A DNA stretch of 64,000 nucleotides, from assembly GCA_033030425.1 (NCBI GenBank), contig JAUFSD010000009.1, forward strand, positions 1,550,001 through 1,614,000, written 5' to 3'. A model generated the notes under the pieces. It ran no database searches. It was not told the origin of the DNA and was given only the letters and a program-made list of their open reading frames with translations. Source of the DNA: Verpa conica. Lineage: Eukaryota > Ascomycota > Pezizomycetes > Pezizales > Morchellaceae. Positions 35,498-47,832 of this stretch are shown one piece after another (position 1 is the stretch's first letter; each line of letters opens with the position of its first letter). The translations under genes were made by a program, and so were the position numbers.

Positions 35498-37654
35498 ATG
35501 AGTGACTCTCGAACCCCAATTAAGCAAACAACATGGCAAACAGCACTCAAGAACAAACTGGTCATTGCTTATTGTAAGTTTCAGCCAGGGTTGATCGCCG
35601 TTTTACTACCGTAATTTGTTACTAAAATTCTAACAAAGGTCTCTATGTATCTATTGCTGTCTTCCCTACGGGCTTCGACCCCAGCATGCTACTACCGCTA
35701 CCTCTGTTTCGGAAACAATTCGGATACGAGTACCAAGGAGATTATGTTATCTCCACGACACATCAAGCTATATGGAACTGTGTACTTCTTCCAGGAGGTA
35801 TACTGGGTTCCATGATTGCTGGTCCCATTGGTAGTTTGTACGTTTTGACATTCGATTTAAATTGCCCTAGATGAGAAGTCAGTTATATTGCGTAAACATG
35901 CTAAATTATTTCAAGCCTTGGCCGAAAATATATCTTTATCGTCGGCAGTGTCATCATGGCTGCAGCTATAGTGCAGCTGCAGATTACTAGCGATTGGAGA
36001 ATCATTACTTCCGGGAAGCTCTTCTACTGTACGTAAGCCTAGAAACAATTCTGGGTTTCCCTCGAGCGCCTAGCTTTACTATTGAATAGGAGTGGGGGAC
36101 ATTACCACTAGCAGAAATGCTAACAGGGGGAATAGATACCGGGTATTCAGTCTATCTTGTGGGAGGGTCAACGTATATATCTGAAATCGCCCCACCTGGG
36201 ATCCGTGGCGTAATGCTGTCGCTTATCAATCTTTCCATGTTCATTTGGCAGTCCGTCTCCTGAATTGAGTACCATGCTTAGTACTTTATAGAACTAATTC
36301 AATATTGGTAGATTTATATGTTCATGCGTCCTCCAAGGGACCCAATCCATGGACAGCAACCTATCGTTCCGCATCCCCATTATCATGCAGTATATCGTTC
36401 CACTCATCTTCCTTACTTGTACCTGGTTCATTCCGGAGACGCCATATTGGCTTGTCGAGAATAATAAGCTCGATGCGGCGAAGGAGTCTCTAAAGAGACT
36501 TCGTGGTGCCGGTGGAAATCATGACTTTGGCCAGGACCTCAAAGAAATCAAGAATACTATGGACCAGCAGAAGGCGTCTAATGTCACATATCTTGACTGC
36601 TTCAGGGGCTCTAACTTGGTAGGTGACTTCTTTGCTTAGAAATCCTTAGGCTCAAGCAGATATTCTAATAGTTAATCTAAATAGAGGCGTACGATGATCG
36701 CAGCTGGAATACTTGCTGCACAGCCACTTGTTGGAGGGGTCTTTGTTTTCAGCTATGTAGGTTTTCCAAGTTCATCTATTTGATGTATAGCCCTGACACC
36801 GGCAGACGACATACTTCTTTATCCTCTCAGGAGTTGAACAAACGCAAGCGTTCAACATCACAGCAGTGATGTTTGCCCTACAGATCGTAGCCAACATTTT
36901 ATCATGGCCCCTGATCGAAAGATTTGGACGTCGTTTCTTGTTATTGACAGGAACTACTATCCTGCTCATCTCGAATTTGATCATAGGCGGCATCGGAGCT
37001 AGCGGCATTGGAGCTAACGACATTGACAGCTCGGGTCCAATGCCTAAAGTTGTTGTATCCTTTATGGTCATCTTTTCCGTATTCTTCCAGCCCTCAGTTG
37101 GTGCTGCGTGAGTTCCATCGATCACCTGTGGGCTACTGTAAAACCTAACTCATTGCGTGCTTCTAGGGGGTGGGCTGTTGCTTCTGAAGTGAGCTCTACA
37201 AAAATAAGGGCTCTGACCCAGTCAATCGCCACGGCTTCTTTTAGTATTTTTTGCTTTGCAATTTACTTTACTGTTCCATACCTTATTGTGAGTGATTATC
37301 CTAATAGTAAAATAACTATCCTATGGTAGTACATACTAAGACGTCCAGAACCCTGACGGAGCAAACCTGGGACCTAAAGTTTGCTTCATCTACGGCTCTT
37401 TCACGCTCCTTACCATATTGTTTATTTACTTTGAGGTCCCCGAGATGAAAGGTCGTACATTCGATGAACTTGACTATATGTTCCTGCACCGAATTCCTGC
37501 CCGCAAGTTTAAAGGTTTTCTCCATCGATTCGTGATTCTGCTTTACCCGAACTAACTGCTAGCAGGGTATATGTTACCAGAAGCAGGTACAGTTGAAGCT
37601 AGATCATCTAGCGAAAAGATAAGGTCATCGGATATCGAAGAAGTTAGTTTGTAG
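35498..37654 (+). CDS. MFS sugar porter (12-TM), ten exons
   Basis: A sugar/proton symporter-type plasma-membrane transporter of about 522 residues. Exons by splice motifs and frame: 35498-35573, 35639-35837, 35916-36028, 36127-36250, 36312-36618, 36685-36756, 36806-37107, 37167-37287, 37349-37514, 37566-37654. Sugar-porter signatures: GPIGSFLGRKYIF, YISEIAPPGIRGVM, PETPYWLVENNKLDAAKESL, ERFGRRFLLLTG, and C-terminal FEVPEMKGRTFDELD. Helical segments are evenly spaced. The donor at 36251 (GTCCGT) is weak. A later donor at 36269 would put a TGA (36261-36263) in frame, so the earlier one is chosen. If that is wrong, the gene is nonsense-mutated. It begins MSDSRTPIKQTTWQTALKNK, a cytosolic tail. 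Substrate is not predictable; hexose, disaccharide and quinate porters all share these motifs. It stands alone, with no catabolic cluster. Confidence 0.85.
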
Positions 37655-39231
37655 TTCATGATAGTTTTAGTTGGCGATTATTATTTTTTATCCTATGTTA
37701 TATTATAGAACTTTGAATAGCTATTGAATTTTCTATGTCTTTACAAATAGACTTGAACTAAGATATAACATAACCCCCGACCGAAAAACATATCTAGTGA
37801 GTCTTAAGCTTACCCAACTCCCATGGGGATAAGTATGTTGTGTAAGTGGAAGCCTCGCCGATATTCTTCGAGTATCGGGTCTGCCTATAATAGTGAGGTA
37901 TTATTATTCAGTGGGTAAGGCAATGCAGATTCAATTTGGGGATGGAATATGATCAAACCTCCTCGGATATTATCCTAGCCCAAGGGCTCATGTATTTATT
38001 GAGGGGAAAAAAAGGCCTTGTAACTCGAGGTCTAGGTTCCACAAACAAGGAATAAATCCTAACCCTATACGTAAGTAATTCTCGAAAACCCAAATCGAAC
38101 ACTCAAATGATCCCAACAAGGTAACTCTAAATACAAACAGTTCTTTGTACCCACAGCACTAGGTTTAATGTTGGTCGCATGGCTGCCTTGGTAAATCTTT
38201 GTAGAAATCATCGGTGAAAGCTTTTTTTTAGAGGAAGGATACGCGTGATTAAAGTGGTAGAGATTGCAAATTAAATACTAGCCATGAGGTTGACTTTCTC
38301 ACCATTCTCTACCACAAACTCCAATCTAGAACGGAAACCAGTAGTACACCGGGTATTTATCATTTTCACTTCTAACTATAACAAATAATACTCTCACCCA
38401 CTCATAAGAAACACCACCTTCTTTTGTACCTAGATGAAAATTCTCCATGCGCATATGATTAAATACCTCTGCGCTGCTCTCTTGTACATAATGTGGGTAG
38501 CTTCGGGAAATCCCCTCAAAACGCATTCCTCCAAGTGTGCGCAGTGCCATACCCCACTTTTTAATGCTCCTGAAAGGTCTTCTGAGCGTGGCATAGTGTA
38601 AAAATCTATGGTAGTTGCATAAACGCTTCTATATATATTTACCACTCAAATTCTATACTCGTATCAGAGCGCCAAGATCTACAAAGATACTGTGACCAAC
38701 ATTAGACCTGATGCCTTGAGTATCTCACACCTGTAGGTGAGCGATCATAAGAGAGAAAAAAAACTAGATACCAAAAGAAAGCTTTTCAAGATAGGTTACA
38801 GCGTGGACTATAACCCATACACCCAGATCGAATATCGCCCACCTATCAACCGAAAAAGGAAATGAGAATGAAAAAGAAAAGAAAGGGAAAAGAAATTAAG
38901 AATGCATAACTTCACTTGTTAATGTTTCAGCCCCTCCCAGCCCCGACCACTAAAATGAAAGAGTAAAAGGAGAAAGAACTCCCCCTATATACGAACCTAA
39001 CTCCTGATTTTTAACTGCAGCCAAAAGGAAATAAAATAAGCGAGCGGGAACGTACAGCTATAGGCATCATAATTAAAGAAAATAACGGAGAAAACAGTTC
39101 TAATCCACAGCCCTCAGACCAGGACCGGGCACAGTTAGGTAGTCCGCTAGCTGGCAGTGGGTACTAGGTAGGGAGAATATGAAAATAGAGTAATGAAAGA
39201 AGGTAAAGAAAAGATTAAGTTGGTAAAAGGG
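37655..39231. other. Intergenic
   Basis: No gene is seen. It contains a purine-rich A/G tract at 38860-38900 and a second A-rich segment up to 39230, which is downstream (3') of the minus-strand NACHT-ankyrin gene. A CCTAACCCT word lies near 38060. Confidence 0.6.
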
Positions 39232-42200
39232 CTAAGGCTGAGTGCTATGTACTAGTAGTTTGACCACCGCATCACGCCTATTCTCGACTGCTAATAGAAG
39301 TGCTATCTTTCCGTCCCCATCAATGGTATAGATATCAGCTCCCCCGTCGATAAGCAGCTGGACAACCTCAGTATTCCCTCTGTAGGCTGCCCAGTGCAGT
39401 GGTGTTCTCCCATCGTGGTCCAAGATTGACATGTCAGCTCGTTCATCTACCAACAGCCGGACTACCCCCTCACGGGCTCTATCCGCTGCCCAATGGAGGG
39501 CAGTCTTCCCATTGTTGTCCAGTACTGATGTATCGATTCCTCTGCTGATAAACAACTTGGCCACATCCTCGTTTCCTCTGGATGCTGCCCAATGTAATGC
39601 TGTTTTTCCGTCACTGCCCTTAATCGAGATATCAGTCATGTAGCCGATCAGTAGCTGAATTACTGGCATATGCCCTTTTGACGCTGCCAGATGAATTGCT
39701 GAGTCTCTGTCGACATCCGGAATTAATACATTGATCCCTCGGTCGATAAGTAGCTGGACTATCTCATGATACCCCCTATACGCTGCCCAGTGTAATGCTG
39801 TTCTTCCAAGATTGTCTAAGGCAGAGATATCAGCTCCCCTATCTATTAGGAGCCGGACTACCGAGGGGTGCCCCTTATATGCTGCCAGGTGTAATGGTGT
39901 TCTACCATCATTACCCTTGGCTGAGATAGTCGCTTTCATATCGAGTAGCAGCTCGGTGACCCCTACACTTCCTCCGTAGGCTGCCCAGTGTAACGCGGTA
40001 CGACCGTCGTGGTTCGGAATCGAAATATTAGCTCCTAGTTTGATTAATAACTGAACCGTTTCTATACGCCCGAATAGTATCGCGTTGTGCAATGGCGGAT
40101 CCCCATCGGCATCTAAGAAGTCGATATCGATTCCCTCTTTAACAAGTAGCCGGATCACTGCTGAATGCTCCTTATACGCTGCGCGATGCAATGATGATTG
40201 CCTGCCGTTATCAGGGGCTGTGATATCGGCTCCACTAGCAAGCAGTACTTTAATCACCGCTTCATGACCCTCCCCCGCTGCCAGCCTCAATGCTGTTTGT
40301 CCATTTCTGTCTTTCGCTGAGATATCCGCTCCTTTTTCGACTAGCAGTCGGACCAATGAATCGCGTCCTTCCCCTGCTGCGCTGTGCAATGTTGTTCTTC
40401 CATAATTATCCTTAATTGACATATCGGCCCCCCCTTCGATCAATAGCTTAGCTGCTTCTTCGCGTCCTCTTTCTGCTGCCCAGTGCAATGCGGTTTTTCC
40501 ATCAATGTCCCCGGCTGAGATACGCAGTAGGCATTTGTCGTCCATGGCTCCCATACTGGTCAGCAACCGGATAACAGCTAAACATCCTCTTTTTATTGTC
40601 TTATATAGCATGTTTCTGTCCATATCTGAGGTGCCGACTCTTTGCTCGATCAGCATCTTTACAACTGTTGCATGCCCCTCCCTCGCTGCACAATGTAATG
40701 CTGTTCTCCTATCGCTATCCAAGCTCCAAATATCGGTCGCTTTGTCGAGCAGTAACCGAGTTACCTTTTCGTGCCCGATGCTAGCTGCTACATGGAGCGG
40801 GGTTCTGTTTTTCGGATATCTGTCGTAGTAATAGCCGGGATATTCTGCAAGGAAACTGACTTGCTGGAAGGATTCAATGCTGCCTTGTCTCTCAATAAAT
40901 CTGAGAAAAGCATTTGTGGATAGAGTTTCATCGCAAGCTCTAAGATGGAAGGACAGGTAGCGGGCTGCATATTCCAGGAAAGGGTATGACTCGATTCTGG
41001 ATAGGTGTTCCTGGTTTGATGTGCAGGCGCCCTCAGCAAAGGCATCAAATGAGAGGTACGTAGTGCACGCTATGGCGATGTCAAGGTTTGCAGTCTCTGG
41101 TGGTTGACATTCCTTTAACAAGTACTCCTGGGCAGTCTGATGGACAAGTCGAACTGTTTTTGTATGCTCGTCAACTGTCACCAAGCCAGCGCAAACATCG
41201 AGTATTGTTGTCCGACTAGGTAGTTCGCGTCTATCGAGTTCGTACCGATCGGGTCGAATAGAGACCGCCACTTGAATTTCGTCAAAGGTAAGGGTTCTTC
41301 CGGCGTTTAAAAGCCACCATAGGACTTTCAGCGCTAATATCTTACGAACTTCTAGTTGTTCGTTTATAGTTTTGATTGCTCTTTTGTAAATAGATTCCAG
41401 AGGCCCTGGGCCTTGTTTAGAGGTTTGCGTACCCAGCTCTCTGATTGTATCTCGGATTGCTGCTTCGGTTGGCTGTTGACAGAGGAGGTCCATATAAAAC
41501 CGGACAAGCAAAAATCTACGCGGGATTAGTAAGATATTGACCCACTTGAAATTTCGTATACCATGGTCTGGGAGGAGCGTCCTCCCTGGCCTTTGCAGAC
41601 GGCAACCAGATAACTTACATTCCTTTAGTGCAGTCCAAAAGGCCAGAGGCAATTACGTCGCACTGAGCATTCTGAAAAAGAACTTTTGCTTGTGGAGACT
41701 CATCCAGCCTTACTTGTACATAGAGTGTGATATCTTGTATGTTTGCCGACACTTCGACCTTTGGGATATCTTTGAAGGACGCCCTAATATCCCCGGAGTG
41801 TGGGCGGCTAGTCAAGAATACACTAAAATGGTCCCTCTTCATCCGTTGAAATAGTGGGAGGAGTTTTTTCTGATGATCAGGCTTGCACTCGTCTAAAGCA
41901 TCAAACACCAAAAATGCACGGGGGAAGTAAGTGAGTGCTGTATATAGTTCTTCCAAACTGGCCTTTCGCTTTTCTTTTTTTAGGACTTCGTGTAATGCTT
42001 CGATCTGAGGGGGAACTTGTGGAGCTTGAGAGACAAGCTGTTTGACCATGCTTGCAAGAACGGTGGTTGGTTTGTGCTGCTGAACGTCTTTATAGTCGAA
42101 ATAGATGTACGCTACCCCGTAGCTATTCTGCGCCGGATCCTTCAGATGGTCGATCACAAGGGAGCTATTAAAAAATTAGCCTAACTGCACGGCAGGACAA

Positions 42201-43170
42201 GTACAAACAATAACATACGTGATATAAGTCTTCCCTGCACCAGCTGGAGAAGCAACAACAATCAGCTATGAGTCTAATTATAAGATCACCAATTCATAGC
42301 AGTCCTTTGTAGGTAGGTAGAGCTTAGGGAAAGCCCAAACATAAGTGTACATACGAATACCATAAGCCCATATCATCGAGCCTTCCGGCTTCTCCTTGAC
42401 AAACTCAACGAACTCGGGCGAGTCTATGAACCAACTTCCGCTTCCCGGTTGCCGGGCATTACTAATCTCTAGGTGCTTTGTGTTGGTAGCTTCCGTGTAT
42501 AGCCAGCTGAGTAGGTCATCTTATTTCCCAGAAGTCTACGAGTTAGTAACTACACTATCCAAATATGTGAGGTTTCCGGTATTACCAGAACAAATATTTT
42601 CCATGTTCCGCCTTAGGATAGCCTCTATCTCTACCTGAGTAGGCGGAGCCGTATTTTCGTACTTTAGTCCTTGAACTACTGAACTTAGTCTATTATTAGC
42701 AGAGTCAAACTCCAGGTAATAGTATTGTTTCCTACTCACAGGGTGTCCAGGCTCAAAGCAGTGTTGAAAAGACTTTTGTACTGTTCTATTTGGGCTATAA
42801 ACTTGGAAACGTCATTTGATTTCAGGGGCCACGTGAGTCGCCTGAGCTTTATCCGCTTTGCAAACCAGCCTCTATCAGTGCAGTCCAATCTCGATTGAAG
42901 GCTTTTAAGGTCCGTGTGGCACCGCCTAAGTGCTCCATCCTGACTGTTGAGAATTGCAAGTGATGCTAATTGTGGATGCCTTTGGCTCTGTTCTGTCATG
43001 ACTTCGAGTAACTCCTTGAAATCTTGAAGATATTTCTGGAGCTTTGCTATATCCTCGGATGCCGAAGCTACCGAGTTCATATATCCGTGGGTCAATGAAA
43101 GCAACGTCCCTGTAAGCTGGATAACGGAGATAGCACTCCCGACTACTCCAATTCCAGTTATCGGGTCCAT
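39232..43170 (-). CDS. NACHT-ankyrin STAND (NLR-like) protein, paralogue
   Basis: An intact gene of about 1184 residues with the same six-exon plan and intron phases as the one at 13.5-17.7 kb. Exons (minus): 43170-42740, 42689-42586, 42519-42355, 42243-42219, 42164-41619, 41515-39232. The N-terminal domain starts MDPITGIGVVGSAISVIQLT. Walker A GIPGAGKT lies at about 232-239, mostly on a 25-nt microexon. Walker B FLVFDALDEC is near 330, then FLTSRPH. A winged-helix part LKVLWWLLNAGRTLTFDEIQ is followed by about 16 ankyrin repeats (residues ~660-1180; GRTALHWAAYRGY type). It has no basic tail like its paralogue, ending VVKLLVHSTQP. The ankyrin units here are diverged from each other in DNA. 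The role is likely intracellular recognition plus NTP-driven oligomerisation, by family inference. The protein is clearly not a recent copy of the other gene. Confidence 0.92.
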
Positions 43171-43923
43171 ATTGAAGCTTGATGTCTGAAGTGTGAAGAG
43201 CGAGAGCGACAGATAAACTGCTCAACTGCTGGGGGGTTGATATCTTTTTAGATAAGTACGGGACACGAGGCCCTACCGACTGGCAGTGTTCAATCCTTGC
43301 GGATCGACTAGCTACAATTGGATAACGAACCTAGGATTTGTAGTCACATTGTTTTATTTTTTTGTTCGCATATATCTCGGAAAATTCATATTTGTGAAAC
43401 GGAACATCCCTGCATACCCAGGCCAGGTTACAATGCCTCCGTATCAATGAAGCGAGGTCTAGTATGGGTCACAACCAACAACCAATTAATCAGCTCTGGG
43501 GAATAGCATCTACTCGTGGCTACCAATATCTGCACGGCTAGTGGGCTATAGAAAGTCCAGTTGTTCACTATGACTGTAGGAGTTTGTAGTGGGCGCAAGC
43601 TTCATTGATCGAGGTCCCCCACTCCCTGCAGGCGCTTGGTTTTTTCTATTCATACGGGAGATGCATGCCATATTCCCTGTACCGTACGTTGCATCCACAC
43701 CAAAACTCCAAAGCCGACGTAATTAATTCTTTACGACACGCTTTTTTCAGGAACTCCGCCTAGGACATGGATGATGCTCGACCCACCTATTTTATTTGGA
43801 GGAACTAGTACTTGGAACGGAGCTAGGTAAAAAGGTATTGATATGATCTCCAATTGTCTTTGCAGCCTGAGTTTCGAGTAACAACAGCGTATCGCAAAAT
43901 CCTAATATTGAAGGGGCCGTAAT

Positions 43924-43955
43924 AATCTGGCTTTAGGTTCACCTAAAACCAGATT
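43924..43955. repeat. Near-perfect hairpin
   Basis: AATCTGGcTTTAGGT and ACCTAAAaCCAGATT are complementary except for one C/A pair, separated by TC. A 15-bp stem with a 2-nt spacer is more likely cruciform or MITE debris than an RNA hairpin. Confidence 0.7.
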
Positions 43956-46792
43956 TTTGCTAGACTCGATGCGCGTATACGCGCTCCCTTGTTCAGAGAC
44001 ATATTAAGCCCGGAACAAGCAGAATAAGGCTTGTGGGGATTTTCAGTAATGGATAGGGTTGAATGATCTCCTCAGAACCATTGGTGGCTTCATTTTATTG
44101 CTCCTAGTCAGGGCCACAACACTACTCATTTATTACATGTAGTGTGGTACTCGCCTCGGTCCCTAAGACTCGATGATCTATGTCCTACATATTACAGAAT
44201 GCTAACTAAAGATTATAATGGTCAAAGAGAGCTATATACGTGTGCCAATATCCATGTGACGTAAGCGTCCCATGACATGTAGTACCACTTGACTCTAACC
44301 TTGGGGGCGGGGCTTTGGATATATGTTTTTTTGACGAGTTTATCGAGCAAGTAAATTTATATTATGCACAATACCCATAATATGTACAAGCCTTGAGTGG
44401 GACTACGCGTAATTAAGCCTCCCGATTCGCTAGGAGACCCGTGTTCCTGGATTTATTATACAAATTAGGACATAAAATCCATCATGCAGCCTCACTCTTG
44501 GCCTATCAATTATGACTGAGTTTATAGGGTACTCATTGTAATGTAGATATTTAATACAAGGTTAGGCTACATCGGGGTTAGGGTTTATCACCGTAAATAT
44601 TGCAAGGGTGGTTAACGTTATACAGATATTAACGTACTAGTAAGGGGATTTGGACCTACATGTTGTACAGGGGAATACCTTAAACTAAGGCTGATGATTT
44701 TCTCGCACTCAAGCGAGGCAATGCTACCCTATATTTTTACGCTTGGAAGCTTTTGAGACACTTCTACTGTCATAAACGTGTTTGTTGGCTGGTTGGAACC
44801 CTAGAGATACCTTATCTATGCTTAGCTCCTAACCGCAGGGTTTATCTTTCACAAGAACATGAGATGAGAGGCTTCCAACGTTAAAATCAGCCGTAGTAGA
44901 GTCAGATAGCACTTTCCCTGTAGAAAACCGTTTAATGCAAGGCCTTCTGGGCAGATGTGTGGCTATGTATGAGGGATATTATGTTACCAGAGCCATAAGC
45001 TACAAGAGAGGGCTTTGATAAAGGTGCCAAGACATTTGCCGGGGATGGTAACAATCCGGCTATTCTAGTCAACTACGGATACATGCCTAATCAGGCCGCA
45101 TTACCCAAGTCGCTGTCTGGAGTTACTTTTTCTAGCTAGGAAATCGATTCACAGATTCTCGTGGATAGGCTGATACTCTGTAGCCTACATACGTACGTGC
45201 CTAAGCGGTATGGAAATTGTCTGCCTTGTGGGGAATGCCATATCTATTCAAGGAAAAGTTCTTAATACGCAATGTGTTTATTAGTGAGAAAAGCAAAATT
45301 GATACGATCTAAGAAAATACGACGGAGACGAGGCAATGACCCAGAGGGGAAGCACGTCATAAGGGTATGCCGAGATATATGGATAGTACTCCGTATATTA
45401 TTTCGTTCTCTAAGAAATAGTACTAGCAACTGACTTTGACCCTACCAAACACCAACAATATCTGTTGGAGAGCCTCCCAAATAGCCTGAGATCATGCTTA
45501 GACTCATTTCGGCGAGACCTCCACATGCAATGTGGGTCAGCTATAGGCATATAGGTTGTTTATAATAGTAGTATATACACCCTAAGGGGTCAATAGACTT
45601 GAAGACCCTATCACTATGATACATTCTGAGGGAGACTTCCTAAGTAGATCTTGCCCTATAGTAGCTAGCGAGCTCCACATATACGAAGGCGCGGAGGTAA
45701 TAGAGTAACCGAATCAATAGTTTCGGTGATGCTGAGGCAGGCTACTCCAGAAATTAGCACTAAGATATATTTAGTGGTACTACAGCACTCATGAGGCAAT
45801 AACTACGCTACGTAGCTTATCTCCCCCCATAGCTTTAATAGTATCTGGCGTGGAATCGGGAGAAGTACCCTTATAGAGATAGTAAAGTTACATCTCATGA
45901 CTACAACTTGCATTATTCTACTTGAGTTTTTTGAAGTACCTAGCGTACCCAGCCCTATGGTCAGGCCTACACCCTCTAAAGAAAGTTTCAAAAATTTTCG
46001 ATAGGAAGATTCTGGTAAAGCAGTATTTCTTACTAATTAGTAGCAAAGCGTATCCGTGTAACAATAGCCACCCTCTTATAAAGGTATAGTGATTTAGAAA
46101 ATGATAAGTTACGGAGTTGTAAATTACTACCTGTAGCATTTATTTATGAACCTTTCATGAATTCAGTTTCTATGCTTCCTGGTAATACTATTTTTAGTTG
46201 TTGAGGAATTAACAAGGGGTTAACTATTAGCAAGGATATTTTTATATAAATATAGCAAGAGATTGCTGTAAGTAGTATATATAATATATTACGGGTAGCA
46301 AGGATATATTAGAGATTGATATAGCTAGATGTTGAAGGTTCCTTCACCCAATAGGAAAGAAAATAACTAGTCCATTCGATATCTTTAACAGACACCCACA
46401 TCTTAAAGACGAGTGATCGGTCATGACTAATAATACTCTCCCATCTTTATTCTGTTTAGCTTATCGAGGCCTTCCACCTTAGGTAATACAGCTAAGGAAT
46501 ATTTACTATAATAAATAGCTGCAAAGAATTTCTTGATATAGAATTCATATATATATAACGCGTCCCTCTACCGAAGAGGTTCTATAAGAGATATGGGATA
46601 ATTTAATCCCAATCTATAATTAATGTACTTCAAATTCCAATTTGTGTGGAGGGAGTCTGCGACGGGGACCTTAATTTAACAAGGGTATTAACTGGCCGTT
46701 TTTAGGTGAAACTCTCGAAAGCGTGACTCCCGAAATTTGCAAGTTACACTATGACCACGTCCTTCCCAACTTTATTAGTAATATGCTGACTT

Positions 46793-46813
46793 GAATGAAT
46801 GAATTAATCATAA
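46793..46813 (+). repeat. GAATGAATGAATT..ATCAT motif, copy 2
   Basis: The same word as at 12440 and 56079, here followed by AAATATATGC, and 61 nt before the left target-site repeat of the hAT-like element. Confidence 0.4.
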
Positions 46814-46881
46814 ATATATGCATGGGGCTGCTGACTTAATCTCGTGCCCAGCCCCATAAAACTTCTTGCTTCGCTGCGCAG

Positions 46882-47423
46882 CACCGTAGGGTCTGGAGTA
46901 GTAAAGTTCCGAGAAACCTCGGGATTATATCTGAAAATCCCCGGATCTCTCGGGGGTTTTTGACCTCCAAAGGTACTTAAGTTTATATGATGACTTCATA
47001 CAAATTTAAGTACCCAACTTGCGCCGAAAATCCCGACCTATAGGGCCGGAGCTTTCCAGTAAGCACGGGGTTTTCTTCTGGCAGCCCGGCCTTTTAAAGG
47101 TACAGTACAATCGCTCTATAAGGATACACAGTTGGGTGGGGAATTAGGAAGCATATCCTTATAGAAAGGCTGCTCTAACCTAACTAGGAAGGTCCAAGGC
47201 AGAGACACTACCAAATACCGCCTAGTGGGGCGTTTTCTAGGGCCTCTCACTAACGATATCCTTATAAGTGATATCGTTATAGGGCGATTGTACTGTACTT
47301 AGGCTTGTGTAGGACAACCACACAAACATAAGCACCAAGCTTTCCCGAAAATCCCTCGAGAGAAGTATCCCGAAAAGGAAATTAGGCAAGCTCGGAGAGG
47401 TAAGCATACCAGATCCCACCGTG
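46882..47423. mobile_element. hAT-like non-autonomous DNA element with nested MITE
   Basis: Outer ends CACCGTAGGGTCTGG (46882-46896) and CCAGATCCCACCGTG (47409-47423) are inverted repeats matching at 12 of 15 positions. Each is flanked by the same 8 bp, CTGCGCAG (46874-46881 and 47424-47431), as expected for hAT target-site duplication. Because CTGCGCAG is itself a palindrome, the 8 bp could instead be part of the TIR. Inside are AAAATCCC-rich arms, a GGTACTTAA hairpin (46972-47014), and a complete pogo-like MITE at 47103-47295. No transposase is encoded, so movement would need a helper elsewhere. Length is 542 bp, or about 350 bp without the insert. Confidence 0.6.
47103..47295. mobile_element. 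Pogo/Tigger-like MITE
   Basis: The TIR CAGTACAATCGCTCTATAA.. pairs with ..TTATAGGGCGATTGTACTG at the other end. TA dinucleotides flank both sides (47101-47102, 47296-47297), the Tc1/mariner-pogo signature. Internal subterminal words TATCCTTATA repeat in both directions. The 193-bp size and lack of coding mark it as a MITE. It sits inside the hAT-like element. Confidence 0.75.
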
Positions 47424-47832
47424 CTGCGCAGTAAATAAGGCCTGGGGATGGGAACGAGACTACTGCTGGTTTATATATGTATAGCTATATAAATAACACA
47501 GATTCTTGTCCCCACCCCGGCTCCCCAATATCGAGAAGAGAGTCATTGCTACCACTTTTAATAATCCTAGAGATTTATGGAACTCCCAGACCAGGCCCTG
47601 GCATCGTGGACAATTACTACAGATATATACAGCCCCTTATAACTTTCAGCATATATATGGCCATCACTAGTATACGTGTTAAAGTTCAAAACCTTGCCTC
47701 CTATTTTCAAAAAACGACGTACATATATATAATCAATTTAAAATAACTCAACTCTCAAAATAGCCAATTCTCATGAATATGAATCATTTCATAAAGAAAT
47801 ACCCTAGCCTAGTCTCTCAACCCTATAACCTT

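Larger units (their letters stand above)
43171..46881. other. Long intergenic tract
   Basis: No intact gene is seen. Notable items are a 32-nt near-perfect hairpin (43924-43955), a GGGTTAGGGTTT word near 44576, and motif copy 2 at 46793-46813. Short frames around 45803-46139 lack recognisable domains. The composition is AT-rich and looks like relaxed, repeat-derived DNA. Confidence 0.55.

Noticed and set aside
36029..36126. Apparent frameshift in the MFS gene after GKLFY
   Set aside because: It comes from choosing an early acceptor (36089). Using the acceptor at 36125-36126 restores frame and the expected residue spacing to YISEIAPP.
18550..44590. Scattered CCCTAACCCT / GGGTTAGGGTT words as interstitial telomere repeats
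   Set aside because: Only one to two TTAGGG units each and no tandem array. The number is only slightly above chance, so a fusion or telomere relic is not supported.
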